A DNA stretch of 12,403 nucleotides from the NCBI GenBank assembly GCA_001825115.1, contig MHUY01000039.1, positions 58,291-70,693 on the forward strand, in the 5' to 3' direction. How positions within the stretch are numbered: position 1 is the first letter of the stretch; the number at the start of each line of letters is the position of its first letter. The translations under genes and the position numbers were made by a program. Below are positions 1 through 4,950 of the stretch, in pieces. The DNA comes from Candidatus Yonathbacteria bacterium RIFOXYC2_FULL_47_9 (GTDB lineage Bacteria > Patescibacteriota > Minisyncoccia > Phycocordibacterales > UBA1550). The notes under the pieces are model-generated. The model was not told the DNA's origin. It saw only the letters and a list, made by a program, of their open reading frames with translations, and searched no databases.

Positions 1-336
1 GAGAATGTCATGCTCGGGACTAAAGTGGCGAAGAGAAATCTGCTCCTCTTCAGGTAGGTCCTCATTCATTTTTGCCTCTTTTTCCCCTGCTTCATCGTCG
101 GTATCCTCGGGCATACGAACCGATGCTTCGGCAACAACGATTTTTACCTGTACAAATTCCGTCTTTCCTGAGTTGGTGTCAAAGTGAGCGCGGACAATCT
201 GGCCTTTCTTGCCGTAATCCTTTTTGTAGGCAGCCGCAAGCGCCTGTTCTATGGCCTCGATGATCTTTTCACGAGGAATACCGCGCTCTACTTCAAGCTG
301 TTCTAGTGCCGACCCCATGGTTTTTAAGTCCAACAT
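1..336 (-). CDS. nusA: Transcription factor NusA, N-terminal part (runs off window edge)
   Basis: The minus strand reads open from an ATG at 336 down to base 1 (112 codons, no stop). The product begins MLDLKTMGSALEQLEVERG and continues with an EKIIEAIEQALAAAYKKDYG segment, the helical start of the NusA N-terminal RNA-polymerase-binding domain. An acidic, charged stretch follows at about residues 78-100. NusA binds elongating RNA polymerase and modulates pausing, termination and antitermination. The S1, KH and C-terminal parts would lie outside the window. The start is chosen because it matches the usual NusA N-terminus; no Shine-Dalgarno is visible just upstream. The gene points away from the pilin locus and shares the 337-522 gap with it. 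The acidic insert (PEDTDDEAGEKEAK) looks typical of CPR NusA, but that is from memory, not a search. Confidence 0.9.
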   Translation of the reverse strand, partial: MLDLKTMGSALEQLEVERGIPREKIIEAIEQALAAAYKKDYGKKGQIVRAHFDTNSGKTEFVQVKIVVAEASVRMPEDTDDEAGEKEAKMNEDLPEEEQISLRHFSPEHDIL

Positions 337-398
337 GATTGTTTTTTGGTGAATTTTTAACAAAAATTGCCCGTTTTCGAGACGGACATTACTTTCTT

Positions 399-428
399 AT
401 TATAGCAAAAGAAGAGACAAAGTGTCAA
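399..428 (-). promoter_or_regulatory. Sigma-70 type promoter for nusA
   Basis: Read on the minus strand, a perfect -35 TTGACA (428-423) and a perfect -10 TATAAT (404-399) are separated by 18 bp. Transcription would start near 392, giving a leader of about 56 nt before the nusA ATG at 336. This is among the best promoters in the window and fits an essential housekeeping gene. Confidence 0.8.
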
Positions 429-432
429 ATTC

Positions 433-445
433 TCACATTATGTGA
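433..445. promoter_or_regulatory. 13-bp palindrome in the divergent nusA/pilin promoter region
   Basis: TCACAT and ATGTGA form perfect 6-bp arms around a single T. The site sits 4 bp upstream of the nusA -35 and about 20 bp upstream of the likely -35 of the divergent pilin-module promoter. Its position and symmetry suit an operator, but no regulator is known and a 13-bp palindrome can arise by chance. Confidence 0.3.
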
Positions 446-464
446 AATCTGGGGATAAAAAAAC

Positions 465-492
465 TAGGCAAAACCACACAGTGTTGTATAAT
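465..492 (+). promoter_or_regulatory. Promoter of pilin module A
   Basis: A perfect -10 TATAAT at 487-492 has a weak -35 (TAGGCA, 465-470) 16 bp upstream. Transcription would start near 499, about 24 nt before the ATG at 523. The stretch from about 484 to the start codon is repeated almost base for base before the second module (2677-2716), with one extra A there. This supports it as a real functional promoter kept in both copies. The leader has no Shine-Dalgarno; it carries AACCA at 509-513. Confidence 0.7.
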
Positions 493-834
493 AGATTCAT
501 AATCATATAACCATAAAATATTATGACCGATGTACAATTCAATCTTGAGGACAAAGAGTTCAGTACCCCTGCTTATAGTGCTACTACCAAAAAATCAAAG
601 ATGATCGAGTTGGTTATGAAAACCGGTTTTGTTAAAGACGAAACACAGGCAAACTACGTACTCCTCGGGATGTCAATCCTCTTCTTTGTTGCAACGGTCA
701 TTGTATATCTAGACATGTCGGGTACTGGTACTGGTACTTCTGGTGGCGTAACCTACCTCGAGGACATTCCAGTAGAAGAGCGCGCAATGATTCCTGCAGA
801 GATCTTGAATCAATTGCCTTCACGCAACAAGTAA
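484..834 (+). repeat. Direct repeat, copy 1: pilin-module promoter plus TM gene
   Basis: This block recurs at about 2677-3022 with a few percent of differences, one 1-bp indel in the leader and one 6-bp indel in the GGTACT linker repeat (721-738 here: three perfect hexamers). It defines the left end of a tandem duplication with an offset of about 2.19 kb. Confidence 0.85.
523..834 (+). CDS. Small single-TM protein heading pilin module A (unknown function)
   Basis: A 103-residue protein that I do not recognise as a named family. Residues 1-42 are polar and lysine-rich toward the end (TTKKSKMIELVMKTGFVKDE). Residues about 45-63 form one clear membrane helix (YVLLGMSILFFVATVIVYL). A short GTGTGT linker follows, then an acidic 25-residue tail with YLEDIPVEERAMIPAEIL. 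Basic residues before the helix suggest N-inside, C-outside. No signal peptidase site or prepilin motif is present. A paralogue with only a few differences heads the second module (2717-3022), and in both cases the next pilin starts 5 nt after the stop. That suggests translational coupling and a role tied to these pilins, such as a pilus assembly or anchoring subunit; this role is inference from position only. Confidence 0.85.
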   Translation: MTDVQFNLEDKEFSTPAYSATTKKSKMIELVMKTGFVKDETQANYVLLGMSILFFVATVIVYLDMSGTGTGTSGGVTYLEDIPVEERAMIPAEILNQLPSRNK

Positions 835-839
835 CCACT

Positions 840-1385
840 ATGGTCTTTTCACAATCCCGCGGCTTCACCCTCATAGAACTCCTTGTCGTCATCTCGATCA
901 TCGGACTCCTATCGTCCGTGGTACTGTCGTCGGTGAATACAGCGAGAAAAAAGGCAGCTGACAGTAAGCATATCCAGGCGCTCAACCAGCTCAAGCGTGC
1001 AATGGAGCTGTATTATGATAATAATGGTGGTTTATACCCACCCCTCCCTGTAGCTAACGGGTTTGCGAATAATTGTTGGGATTGCACAGGAGGTTTCCCC
1101 GTTGCCTTTGATGCCGGTAGACTTGCTGCTCTAGCTCCCTATCTTTCCGAGAGACCACAAGTAACACCTACCGCAGCTAATATATGGACTGGTGGTAGTG
1201 GATATTACTACAAAGTATCAACAGACCAAAAAGACTATAAAATTACCCTAGCTCACAGAAATATTAGCAATACGAACAACATCCCTGTTCCAATGAGAGA
1301 TACAGCGTTTGCTAGTGGATATACATATGCAGCCATATATTCCTCTGATGCGGCGAAGGGTTGGGATTGGACATTAGCACCGTAG
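840..1385 (+). CDS. Type IV prepilin, 2-Cys body type (module A, first pilin)
   Basis: A 181-residue prepilin. The leader MVFSQSRG is 8 residues; prepilin peptidase would cut after G8 before FTLIELLVVISIIGLL, leaving Phe1 and the conserved Glu5. Residues 9-30 are the hydrophobic helix that packs in the pilus core. The rest of the N-terminal helix (RKKAADSKHIQALNQLKRAMELYY) leads to a globular head with a CWDC pair, a GGLYPP loop and a GYYYKVS strand. Its closest relative here is 3650-4180, which shares the SKHIQAL helix, CWDC, GRLAALAPYL and PMRDT-type segments. The start lies 5 nt after the preceding stop and uses no Shine-Dalgarno (AACCA at 833-837 instead). Stops come in a cluster (TAG TAA TAG). 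Surface-exposed major pilin is the likely role; the ligand or function of the fibre is unknown. Confidence 0.93.
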   Translation: MVFSQSRGFTLIELLVVISIIGLLSSVVLSSVNTARKKAADSKHIQALNQLKRAMELYYDNNGGLYPPLPVANGFANNCWDCTGGFPVAFDAGRLAALAPYLSERPQVTPTAANIWTGGSGYYYKVSTDQKDYKITLAHRNISNTNNIPVPMRDTAFASGYTYAAIYSSDAAKGWDWTLAP

Positions 1386-1401
1386 TAATAGAAGTAGTTA
1401 T

Positions 1402-1989
1402 ATGAAAAAAACACAAAAACGCGGCTTTACCCTCATAGAGCTCCTTGTTGTCATCTCGATCATTGGACTCCTGTCGAGTGTGGTACTGTCGTCGGTGAAT
1501 ACGGCACGCGCAAGAGCAGAGAACACCCAAAGGAATCAGATTGCCGAAGAGTACCGCAAGGCACTCATGTTGTCGTATGATGCGAATGGGGGGTATCCAT
1601 ACCCGTCGGCTGGCGCAGGCTTTACGCAGTACTGCCTCGGTGATTTTGGCACCCTGGGAAACTACGCTGAGGCGAATGTTTGCGGTAATATGCCTGTAGC
1701 TACAGGTATCAATCCTAATTCAGAAAATTCAGACGTGCTCGTGGGTCCAACAGGAACTACGGGTGTTAAGCAATTCCTCGCGTCTCTCCCCGTAATGAAA
1801 CCTACGCCGTGGGACAATGGACCCTCTTACATATACAAGGGGCCTATGTATGTATGCACCGCAGGTGTGGGTAGATGTACTGATGCCATATTAAGATGGC
1901 GCCTTCAGGGGGCGAATAAAACTTGCATCAAAGGGGTGGATCCGGCCACTATTGGGAATAGCACTCTTTGTACGCTCTATCTGGATTAA
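1402..1989 (+). CDS. Type IV prepilin, 6-Cys body type (module A, second pilin)
   Basis: A 195-residue prepilin with leader MKKTQKRG, cleavage before FTLIELLVVISIIGLLSSVV, and Glu5 present. The exposed head differs from the first pilin. It has an NTQRNQIAEEYRKAL helix, a GGYPYPSAG loop, and six cysteines (QYC, NVC, YVC, GRC, KTC and TLC near the C-terminus), which could form up to three disulfides outside the cell. It ends in the LYLD tail shared by all 6-Cys copies. It is very close to the pilin at 3028-3615 over most of its length. The gene starts 16 nt after the previous stop without a ribosome binding site, so it is probably co-transcribed from the 465-492 promoter. Confidence 0.93.
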   Translation: MKKTQKRGFTLIELLVVISIIGLLSSVVLSSVNTARARAENTQRNQIAEEYRKALMLSYDANGGYPYPSAGAGFTQYCLGDFGTLGNYAEANVCGNMPVATGINPNSENSDVLVGPTGTTGVKQFLASLPVMKPTPWDNGPSYIYKGPMYVCTAGVGRCTDAILRWRLQGANKTCIKGVDPATIGNSTLCTLYLD

Positions 1990-2037
1990 AACGGAGAAAA
2001 GGATTCAATAAAAATATAACCATATGACAAAACAAAC
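1981..2037 (+). repeat. Direct repeat, copy 1: pilin gene junction
   Basis: This 57-bp segment covers the LYLD stop of one pilin, the spacer and the first codons of the next. It matches 3607-3663 with one mismatch (GGATTC against GGAATC). Downstream of it, the two copies lead into different pilin body types, so the segment marks a recombination join. Confidence 0.85.
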
Positions 2038-2596
2038 ATCCCGCGGCTTCACCCTCATCGAACTCCTTGTCGTCATCTCGATCATTGGACTCCTGTCGAG
2101 TGTGGTGATGTCGTCAGTGAATACGGCACGAAAAAGGGCAGATGATACCCAAAGGAATCAGATTGCCGAAGAGTATCGCAAAGCGATCATGCTTTCCTAT
2201 GATACAGACGGCGGTTATCCTTTCCCAGGAACGACAGGTACTGTGTATTGTCTTGGCGACTATGCTCCTACGGGAGTAGGGAATTACAGTACCCTCGATG
2301 TCTGTGGCGGCTCACTTACGGGTACTTATGGGGTTGATGAAGACCCAACCCTAGAAGCTGCTGTTGCTCGGTTTGTACCCTCTTTGCCCGTAATGAAAAC
2401 TATCGCCTTCACACTTTCTGGTAACTCCTATACGTATAAGGCGCCTATTTATATGTGTACTGCAGACGATGGGGTTAAATGCACAAGCGCGTTTATAAGG
2501 TGGCGTATAGGGCAGCCCAACCACAAGTGTATTAAGGGCGCAACCCTAAATCACCTCAGTCCAGATAGCACTCTTTGTACTCTTTATTTGGATTAA
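2024..2596 (+). CDS. Type IV prepilin, 6-Cys body type (module A, third pilin)
   Basis: A 190-residue prepilin with leader MTKQTSRG and the same FTLIELLVVISIIGLLSSVV core helix. The head is a diverged 6-Cys type: VYC, DVC, YMC, VKC, HKC and TLC, with the LYLD C-terminus. It keeps the DTQRNQIAEEYRKAI helix but replaces the central loops of its neighbours (shorter, with GTTGTV and YAPTGVGNY). It follows the previous pilin after a 34-nt spacer that is repeated, with one mismatch, at 3616-3649. The start ATG is directly preceded by AACCAT and has no Shine-Dalgarno at the normal distance (a GGAG lies about 30 nt upstream). It is the last gene of module A. Confidence 0.92.
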   Translation: MTKQTSRGFTLIELLVVISIIGLLSSVVMSSVNTARKRADDTQRNQIAEEYRKAIMLSYDTDGGYPFPGTTGTVYCLGDYAPTGVGNYSTLDVCGGSLTGTYGVDEDPTLEAAVARFVPSLPVMKTIAFTLSGNSYTYKAPIYMCTADDGVKCTSAFIRWRIGQPNHKCIKGATLNHLSPDSTLCTLYLD

Positions 2597-2624
2597 TAAA
2601 ATAGTTTTCACATGCGGCTAGCGC

Positions 2625-2672
2625 GCGGGGTATATTTTTTGTATCAAACCAAAGGCCTATACAAAACCCCGC
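2625..2672. repeat. Imperfect inverted repeat between pilin modules
   Basis: TTTTGTAT (2637-2644) pairs with ATACAAAA (2659-2666), and GCGGGG (2625-2630) pairs with CCCCGC (2667-2672), leaving a 6-nt bulge on the left and a 14-nt loop. It ends 7 bp before the module B -10. It could fold as a weak terminator for module A, though it lacks a T-tract on the right side, or act as an operator for module B. Module A has no counterpart, so this segment was not part of the duplicated unit. Confidence 0.4.
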
Positions 2673-2685
2673 AGCCTTGTATAAT
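2658..2685 (+). promoter_or_regulatory. Promoter of pilin module B
   Basis: The -10 TATAAT is at 2680-2685, with a TATACA -35 (2658-2663, 4 of 6 matches) at 16 bp. From about 2677 to the ATG at 2717 it copies the module A promoter and leader except for one extra A. Upstream of that the two promoters diverge, so they may respond to different upstream controls. The -35 overlaps the right arm of the inverted repeat at 2625-2672. Confidence 0.65.
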
Positions 2686-3022
2686 AGATTCATAATCATA
2701 TAACCATAAAAATATTATGACCGATGTACAATTTAATCTTGAGGACAAAGAGTTCAGTACCCCTGCTTACAGTGCTACCACCAAAAAATCAAAGATGATT
2801 GAGTTGGTTATGAAAACCGGCTTCGTCAAAGACGAAACACAAGCAAACTACGTACTCCTCGGTCTCTCGATCCTCTTCTTTGTTGCAACGGTCATTGTGT
2901 ATCTAAATATGTCTGGCACCGGTACTTCTAGCGGCGTAACCTATCTCGAGGACATTCCAGAAGAAGAACGCGCAATGATTCCTGCAGAGATCTTAAACCA
3001 GCTCCCTTCACGCAATAAATAG
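2677..3022 (+). repeat. Direct repeat, copy 2: pilin-module promoter plus TM gene
   Basis: This is the second copy of the block at 484-834. Similarity stops just upstream of the -10, so the duplication junction lies near 2677. The linker hexamer array is reduced and degenerate here. Confidence 0.85.
2717..3022 (+). CDS. Small single-TM protein heading pilin module B (paralogue of 523-834)
   Basis: A 101-residue protein, near-identical to the 103-residue product of 523-834. The N-terminal 49 residues are the same, and the membrane helix (about 45-63) differs at one position (GLS for GMS). The flexible linker is two residues shorter (GTGTSSG against GTGTGTSGG), and VEER becomes EEER in the acidic tail. 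DNA differences are mostly third-position changes, so the copy is under protein-level selection rather than freshly duplicated. It again heads a pilin group with a 5-nt gap to the next start. Function is unknown; the fact that both copies keep the same place and reading frame argues that each pilin transcript needs it. Confidence 0.85.
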   Translation: MTDVQFNLEDKEFSTPAYSATTKKSKMIELVMKTGFVKDETQANYVLLGLSILFFVATVIVYLNMSGTGTSSGVTYLEDIPEEERAMIPAEILNQLPSRNK

Positions 3023-3027
3023 TCATT

Positions 3028-3615
3028 ATGTTGCTTTCACAAAAACGCGGCTTTACCCTCATAGAACTCCTGGTCGTCATCTCGATCATAGGACTCCTCT
3101 CGAGTGTGGTGATGTCGTCAGTGAATACGGCACGAAAAAAGGCAGACAATACCCAGAGAAATCAGATTGCCGAGGAATATCGCAAAGCGCTCATGTTGTC
3201 GTATGATGCGAATGGGGGGTATCCATACCCATCGGCTGGCGCCGACGGTATGCAATACTGTCTTGGTGATTTTGCCACCTTGGGAAACTACACCGAGGCG
3301 ACTGTTTGCGGTAATATGTCTGTAGCTACTAGTGTCAACCCTAATTCAGAAGATTCAGATGTACTTGTGGGGCCCACCGGAACTACGGGCGTTAAGCAAT
3401 TCCTCGCGTCTCTCCCCGTAATGAAACCTACGCCGTGGGCATTTAGCGGAAACTCCTATCTATACAAAGGCCCTATGTATATATGTACCGCAGGTGTGGG
3501 CAGATGTACTAATGCCACGTTAAGGTGGCGCCTTGAAGGGTCTAGTACCTGCATTAAAGGGGCACTGAAGAGTAATCCTGGGGATAGTACTTTCTGCCAA
3601 CTCTATCTGGATTAA
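3028..3615 (+). CDS. Type IV prepilin, 6-Cys body type (module B, first pilin)
   Basis: A 195-residue prepilin with leader MLLSQKRG, then FTLIELLVVISIIGLLSSVVMSS. The head closely follows the pilin at 1402-1989 (GGYPYPSAGA, TLGNYTEATVCGNM, VGPTGTTGVKQFLASLPVM) with six cysteines and an LYLD end. One stretch differs: WAFSGNSYLYK here against WDNGPSYIYK there. The FSGNSY form resembles LSGNSYTYK of the third pilin (2024-2596), which suggests a patch of gene conversion. The start is 5 nt after the TM gene stop, with no Shine-Dalgarno. In module A this place is held by a 2-Cys pilin, so the pilin order was changed after or during duplication. Confidence 0.93.
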   Translation: MLLSQKRGFTLIELLVVISIIGLLSSVVMSSVNTARKKADNTQRNQIAEEYRKALMLSYDANGGYPYPSAGADGMQYCLGDFATLGNYTEATVCGNMSVATSVNPNSEDSDVLVGPTGTTGVKQFLASLPVMKPTPWAFSGNSYLYKGPMYICTAGVGRCTNATLRWRLEGSSTCIKGALKSNPGDSTFCQLYLD

Positions 3616-3663
3616 AACGGAGAAAAGGAATCAATAAAAATATAACCATATGACAAAACAAAC
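3607..3663 (+). repeat. Direct repeat, copy 2: pilin gene junction
   Basis: This matches 1981-2037 at 56 of 57 bases. Non-coding spacer sequence is as well conserved as the coding flanks, which points to a recent copying event or gene conversion rather than selection on protein. Confidence 0.85.
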
Positions 3664-4180
3664 AAAACGCGGTTTCACCCTCATAGAACTCCTTGTCGTC
3701 ATCTCGATCATCGGGCTCCTCTCGAGTGTGGTGTTGTCGTCAGTGAATACGGCACGAAAAAGGGCGGCTGACAGCAAGCATATACAAGCTCTCGGTCAGC
3801 TCAAGCGTGCAATGGAGTTGTATTACGATAATAATGGTGGTATATACCCACCTGCTCCCGTGGCTAACTTCTGGAATATTAATTGCTGGGATTGTCCAGC
3901 GGGCTCCCTTGCTACTTATGATGCAGGGAGGCTTGCTGCACTTGCACCATACCTGTCTCAGAGGCCACAAGGAGTGTCTCCAGCATTGGGGGGTTGGGGT
4001 GGCTACTACTATAAGGTATCGGCAGATGGAAAAAATTACAAAATCTCCTTAGGGAGCAATAGCATTAATAGCACTGCTAATATACCGATTTCTATGAGAG
4101 ATACAGTGTTCGTTTTTGGTGGGGGCACCCATGCGTCTATATATACCGAAGCGGCAAAAAATTGGGTTTGGTGGAATTAG
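3650..4180 (+). CDS. Type IV prepilin, 2-Cys body type, mosaic gene (module B, second pilin)
   Basis: A 176-residue prepilin with leader MTKQTKRG, then FTLIELLVVISIIGLLSSVVLSS. The body is the 2-Cys type of 840-1385: SKHIQALGQLKRAMELYYDNN, CWDC, GRLAALAPYLSQRPQ, GYYYKVS, ISMRDT. The upstream spacer and first codons instead copy those of the 6-Cys gene at 2024 (same AACCAT ATG and MTKQT leader). The bases encoding SVNTARKRA match 2024, not 840. The change of parent falls near 3765, where the sequence passes into the GCTGACAG segment typical of 840. The gene is therefore a chimera joined inside the conserved pilin 5' region. It is the last pilin of module B. Confidence 0.92.
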   Translation: MTKQTKRGFTLIELLVVISIIGLLSSVVLSSVNTARKRAADSKHIQALGQLKRAMELYYDNNGGIYPPAPVANFWNINCWDCPAGSLATYDAGRLAALAPYLSQRPQGVSPALGGWGGYYYKVSADGKNYKISLGSNSINSTANIPISMRDTVFVFGGGTHASIYTEAAKNWVWWN

Positions 4181-4210
4181 TACATAAAGCGAGAGAAAAC
4201 CAGTCTCTCC

Positions 4211-4239
4211 TTGCGGTTGCCCTCGCTTGGCGGTATAAT
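4211..4239 (+). promoter_or_regulatory. Promoter for the SpoIIAA-like/DUF1059/kinase group
   Basis: TTGCGG (4211-4216) and a perfect TATAAT (4234-4239) are spaced by 17 bp. Transcription would start near 4246, leaving about 28 nt to the ATG at 4274. The -10 lies in a 7-bp inverted repeat (TATAATA 4234-4240 / TATTATA 4245-4251). Just upstream, AAGCGAG (4187-4193) pairs with CTCGCTT (4222-4228), and GAGAG (4191-4195) with CTCTC (4205-4209). These are mutually exclusive folds that may mark the end of the pilin transcript, but no T-tract follows. Confidence 0.65.
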
Positions 4240-4273
4240 AAGAATATTATAAGGATTTATAAATTTAACCACC

Positions 4274-4654
4274 ATGTCTGACACCACACCTGAATGCGAG
4301 AATACTGACCAGAAAAACCTGGTGTCCTGTGCTGACAATATTGTTCGTTACACAATATGCACCCCTGTTGACCCTGATGAGGCGGTACGCTTGAGTACGG
4401 TCGGGAAAAAACACCTTGATGACGGGGAGGCTTCGTTTGTGCTTATTGACCTCCATCAATCCACTGAGTTTTCCTCAGCAGCTCGAAAGATCTGGGTGGA
4501 CTTCCTTCAGAACGAAAAGATAAAAAAGACAGCATTCTTTGGTGGCAATGTATTCGTGAAGACGCTTGCTACTTTCGTGATTGCGGCCACGGGGAAAAAG
4601 GATATCAAGTTTTTTAACACCGAAGAAGAAGCCCTCGCTTGGTTCAAGGAATAA
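4274..4654 (+). CDS. SpoIIAA-like / STAS-fold small cytosolic protein
   Basis: A 126-residue soluble protein with no signal or membrane segment. The order of features fits the SpoIIAA-like (STAS/SEC14) fold seen in many CPR genomes: a beta strand ASFVLIDLHQS at about 54-64, a helix AARKIWVDFLQNEKI, a strand KKTAFFGGNVF, a helix VKTLATFVIAATG, a strand DIKFFNTEEEALAWFKE. The AFFG strand and the closing FFxTEEEALAWF motif are the most typical parts. STAS-fold proteins often act as binding or switch modules, sometimes with kinases; no conserved phospho-serine is evident here, so no anti-anti-sigma role is claimed. The N-terminal 25 residues, with two cysteines, look disordered. The start follows AACCACC and lacks a Shine-Dalgarno. 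It leads a group with the DUF1059 protein and a histidine kinase. Confidence 0.75.
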   Translation: MSDTTPECENTDQKNLVSCADNIVRYTICTPVDPDEAVRLSTVGKKHLDDGEASFVLIDLHQSTEFSSAARKIWVDFLQNEKIKKTAFFGGNVFVKTLATFVIAATGKKDIKFFNTEEEALAWFKE

Positions 4655-4725
4655 AGAACGAAGCGTTTAGATGGTATGCAAACACGCATTTATTAAGAAT
4701 TTTCAATAACAATAAAGAAAAGATT

Positions 4726-4911
4726 ATGAAACAACTTAAACTTACTTGTAGAGAGATTGGTGTTGATTGTGACGTAGAGTTTTTGGGGATAACTACTGAA
4801 GAAATAATGCAAAAGGCAGCAGCACACGCTTCAAGCGAGCACAACCTTCCGATGATCCCACCAAATATTTATGAAAAGTGCGTTAAAGCAATTAAAGAGA
4901 TCGAAGAATAA
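4726..4911 (+). CDS. DUF1059 family small protein
   Basis: A 61-residue protein from ATG 4726: MKQLKLTCREIGVDCDVEF, then a GITTEEIMQKAAAHASSEHN helix and a short C-terminal helix. The TCREIGVDCD opening followed by a TEEE(I/V)xQKAAxHA helix is the signature of DUF1059, a compact family of unknown function found in bacteria and archaea. Cysteines 8 and 15, with the histidines of AAAHASSEH, could bind metal, but that is inference. The reading frame is open upstream to an ATG at 4639, but those 29 residues overlap the previous gene and do not match the family, so the internal Met is chosen. An AAAGAAAAG stretch upstream is only a weak ribosome site. Confidence 0.8.
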   Translation: MKQLKLTCREIGVDCDVEFLGITTEEIMQKAAAHASSEHNLPMIPPNIYEKCVKAIKEIEE

Positions 4912-4950
4912 TCGTTTTTAGGTAATCACCACCATACCCACCGTACTATT

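Noticed and set aside
484..3022. Transposase or insertion sequence as the cause of the module duplication
   Set aside because: No transposase gene, IS ends or target duplications are visible. Homologous recombination between pilin 5' ends explains the pattern without one.
864..3760. Regularly spaced, nearly identical segments of about 60-100 bp (CRISPR-like at first sight)
   Set aside because: They are the coding 5' parts of the pilin genes, about 0.6 kb apart, with no short spacers and clear protein meaning.
4639..4725. N-terminal extension of the DUF1059 protein to ATG 4639
   Set aside because: The 29 added residues overlap the end of the previous gene and do not fit the family, which starts at MKQLxLTCREIG.
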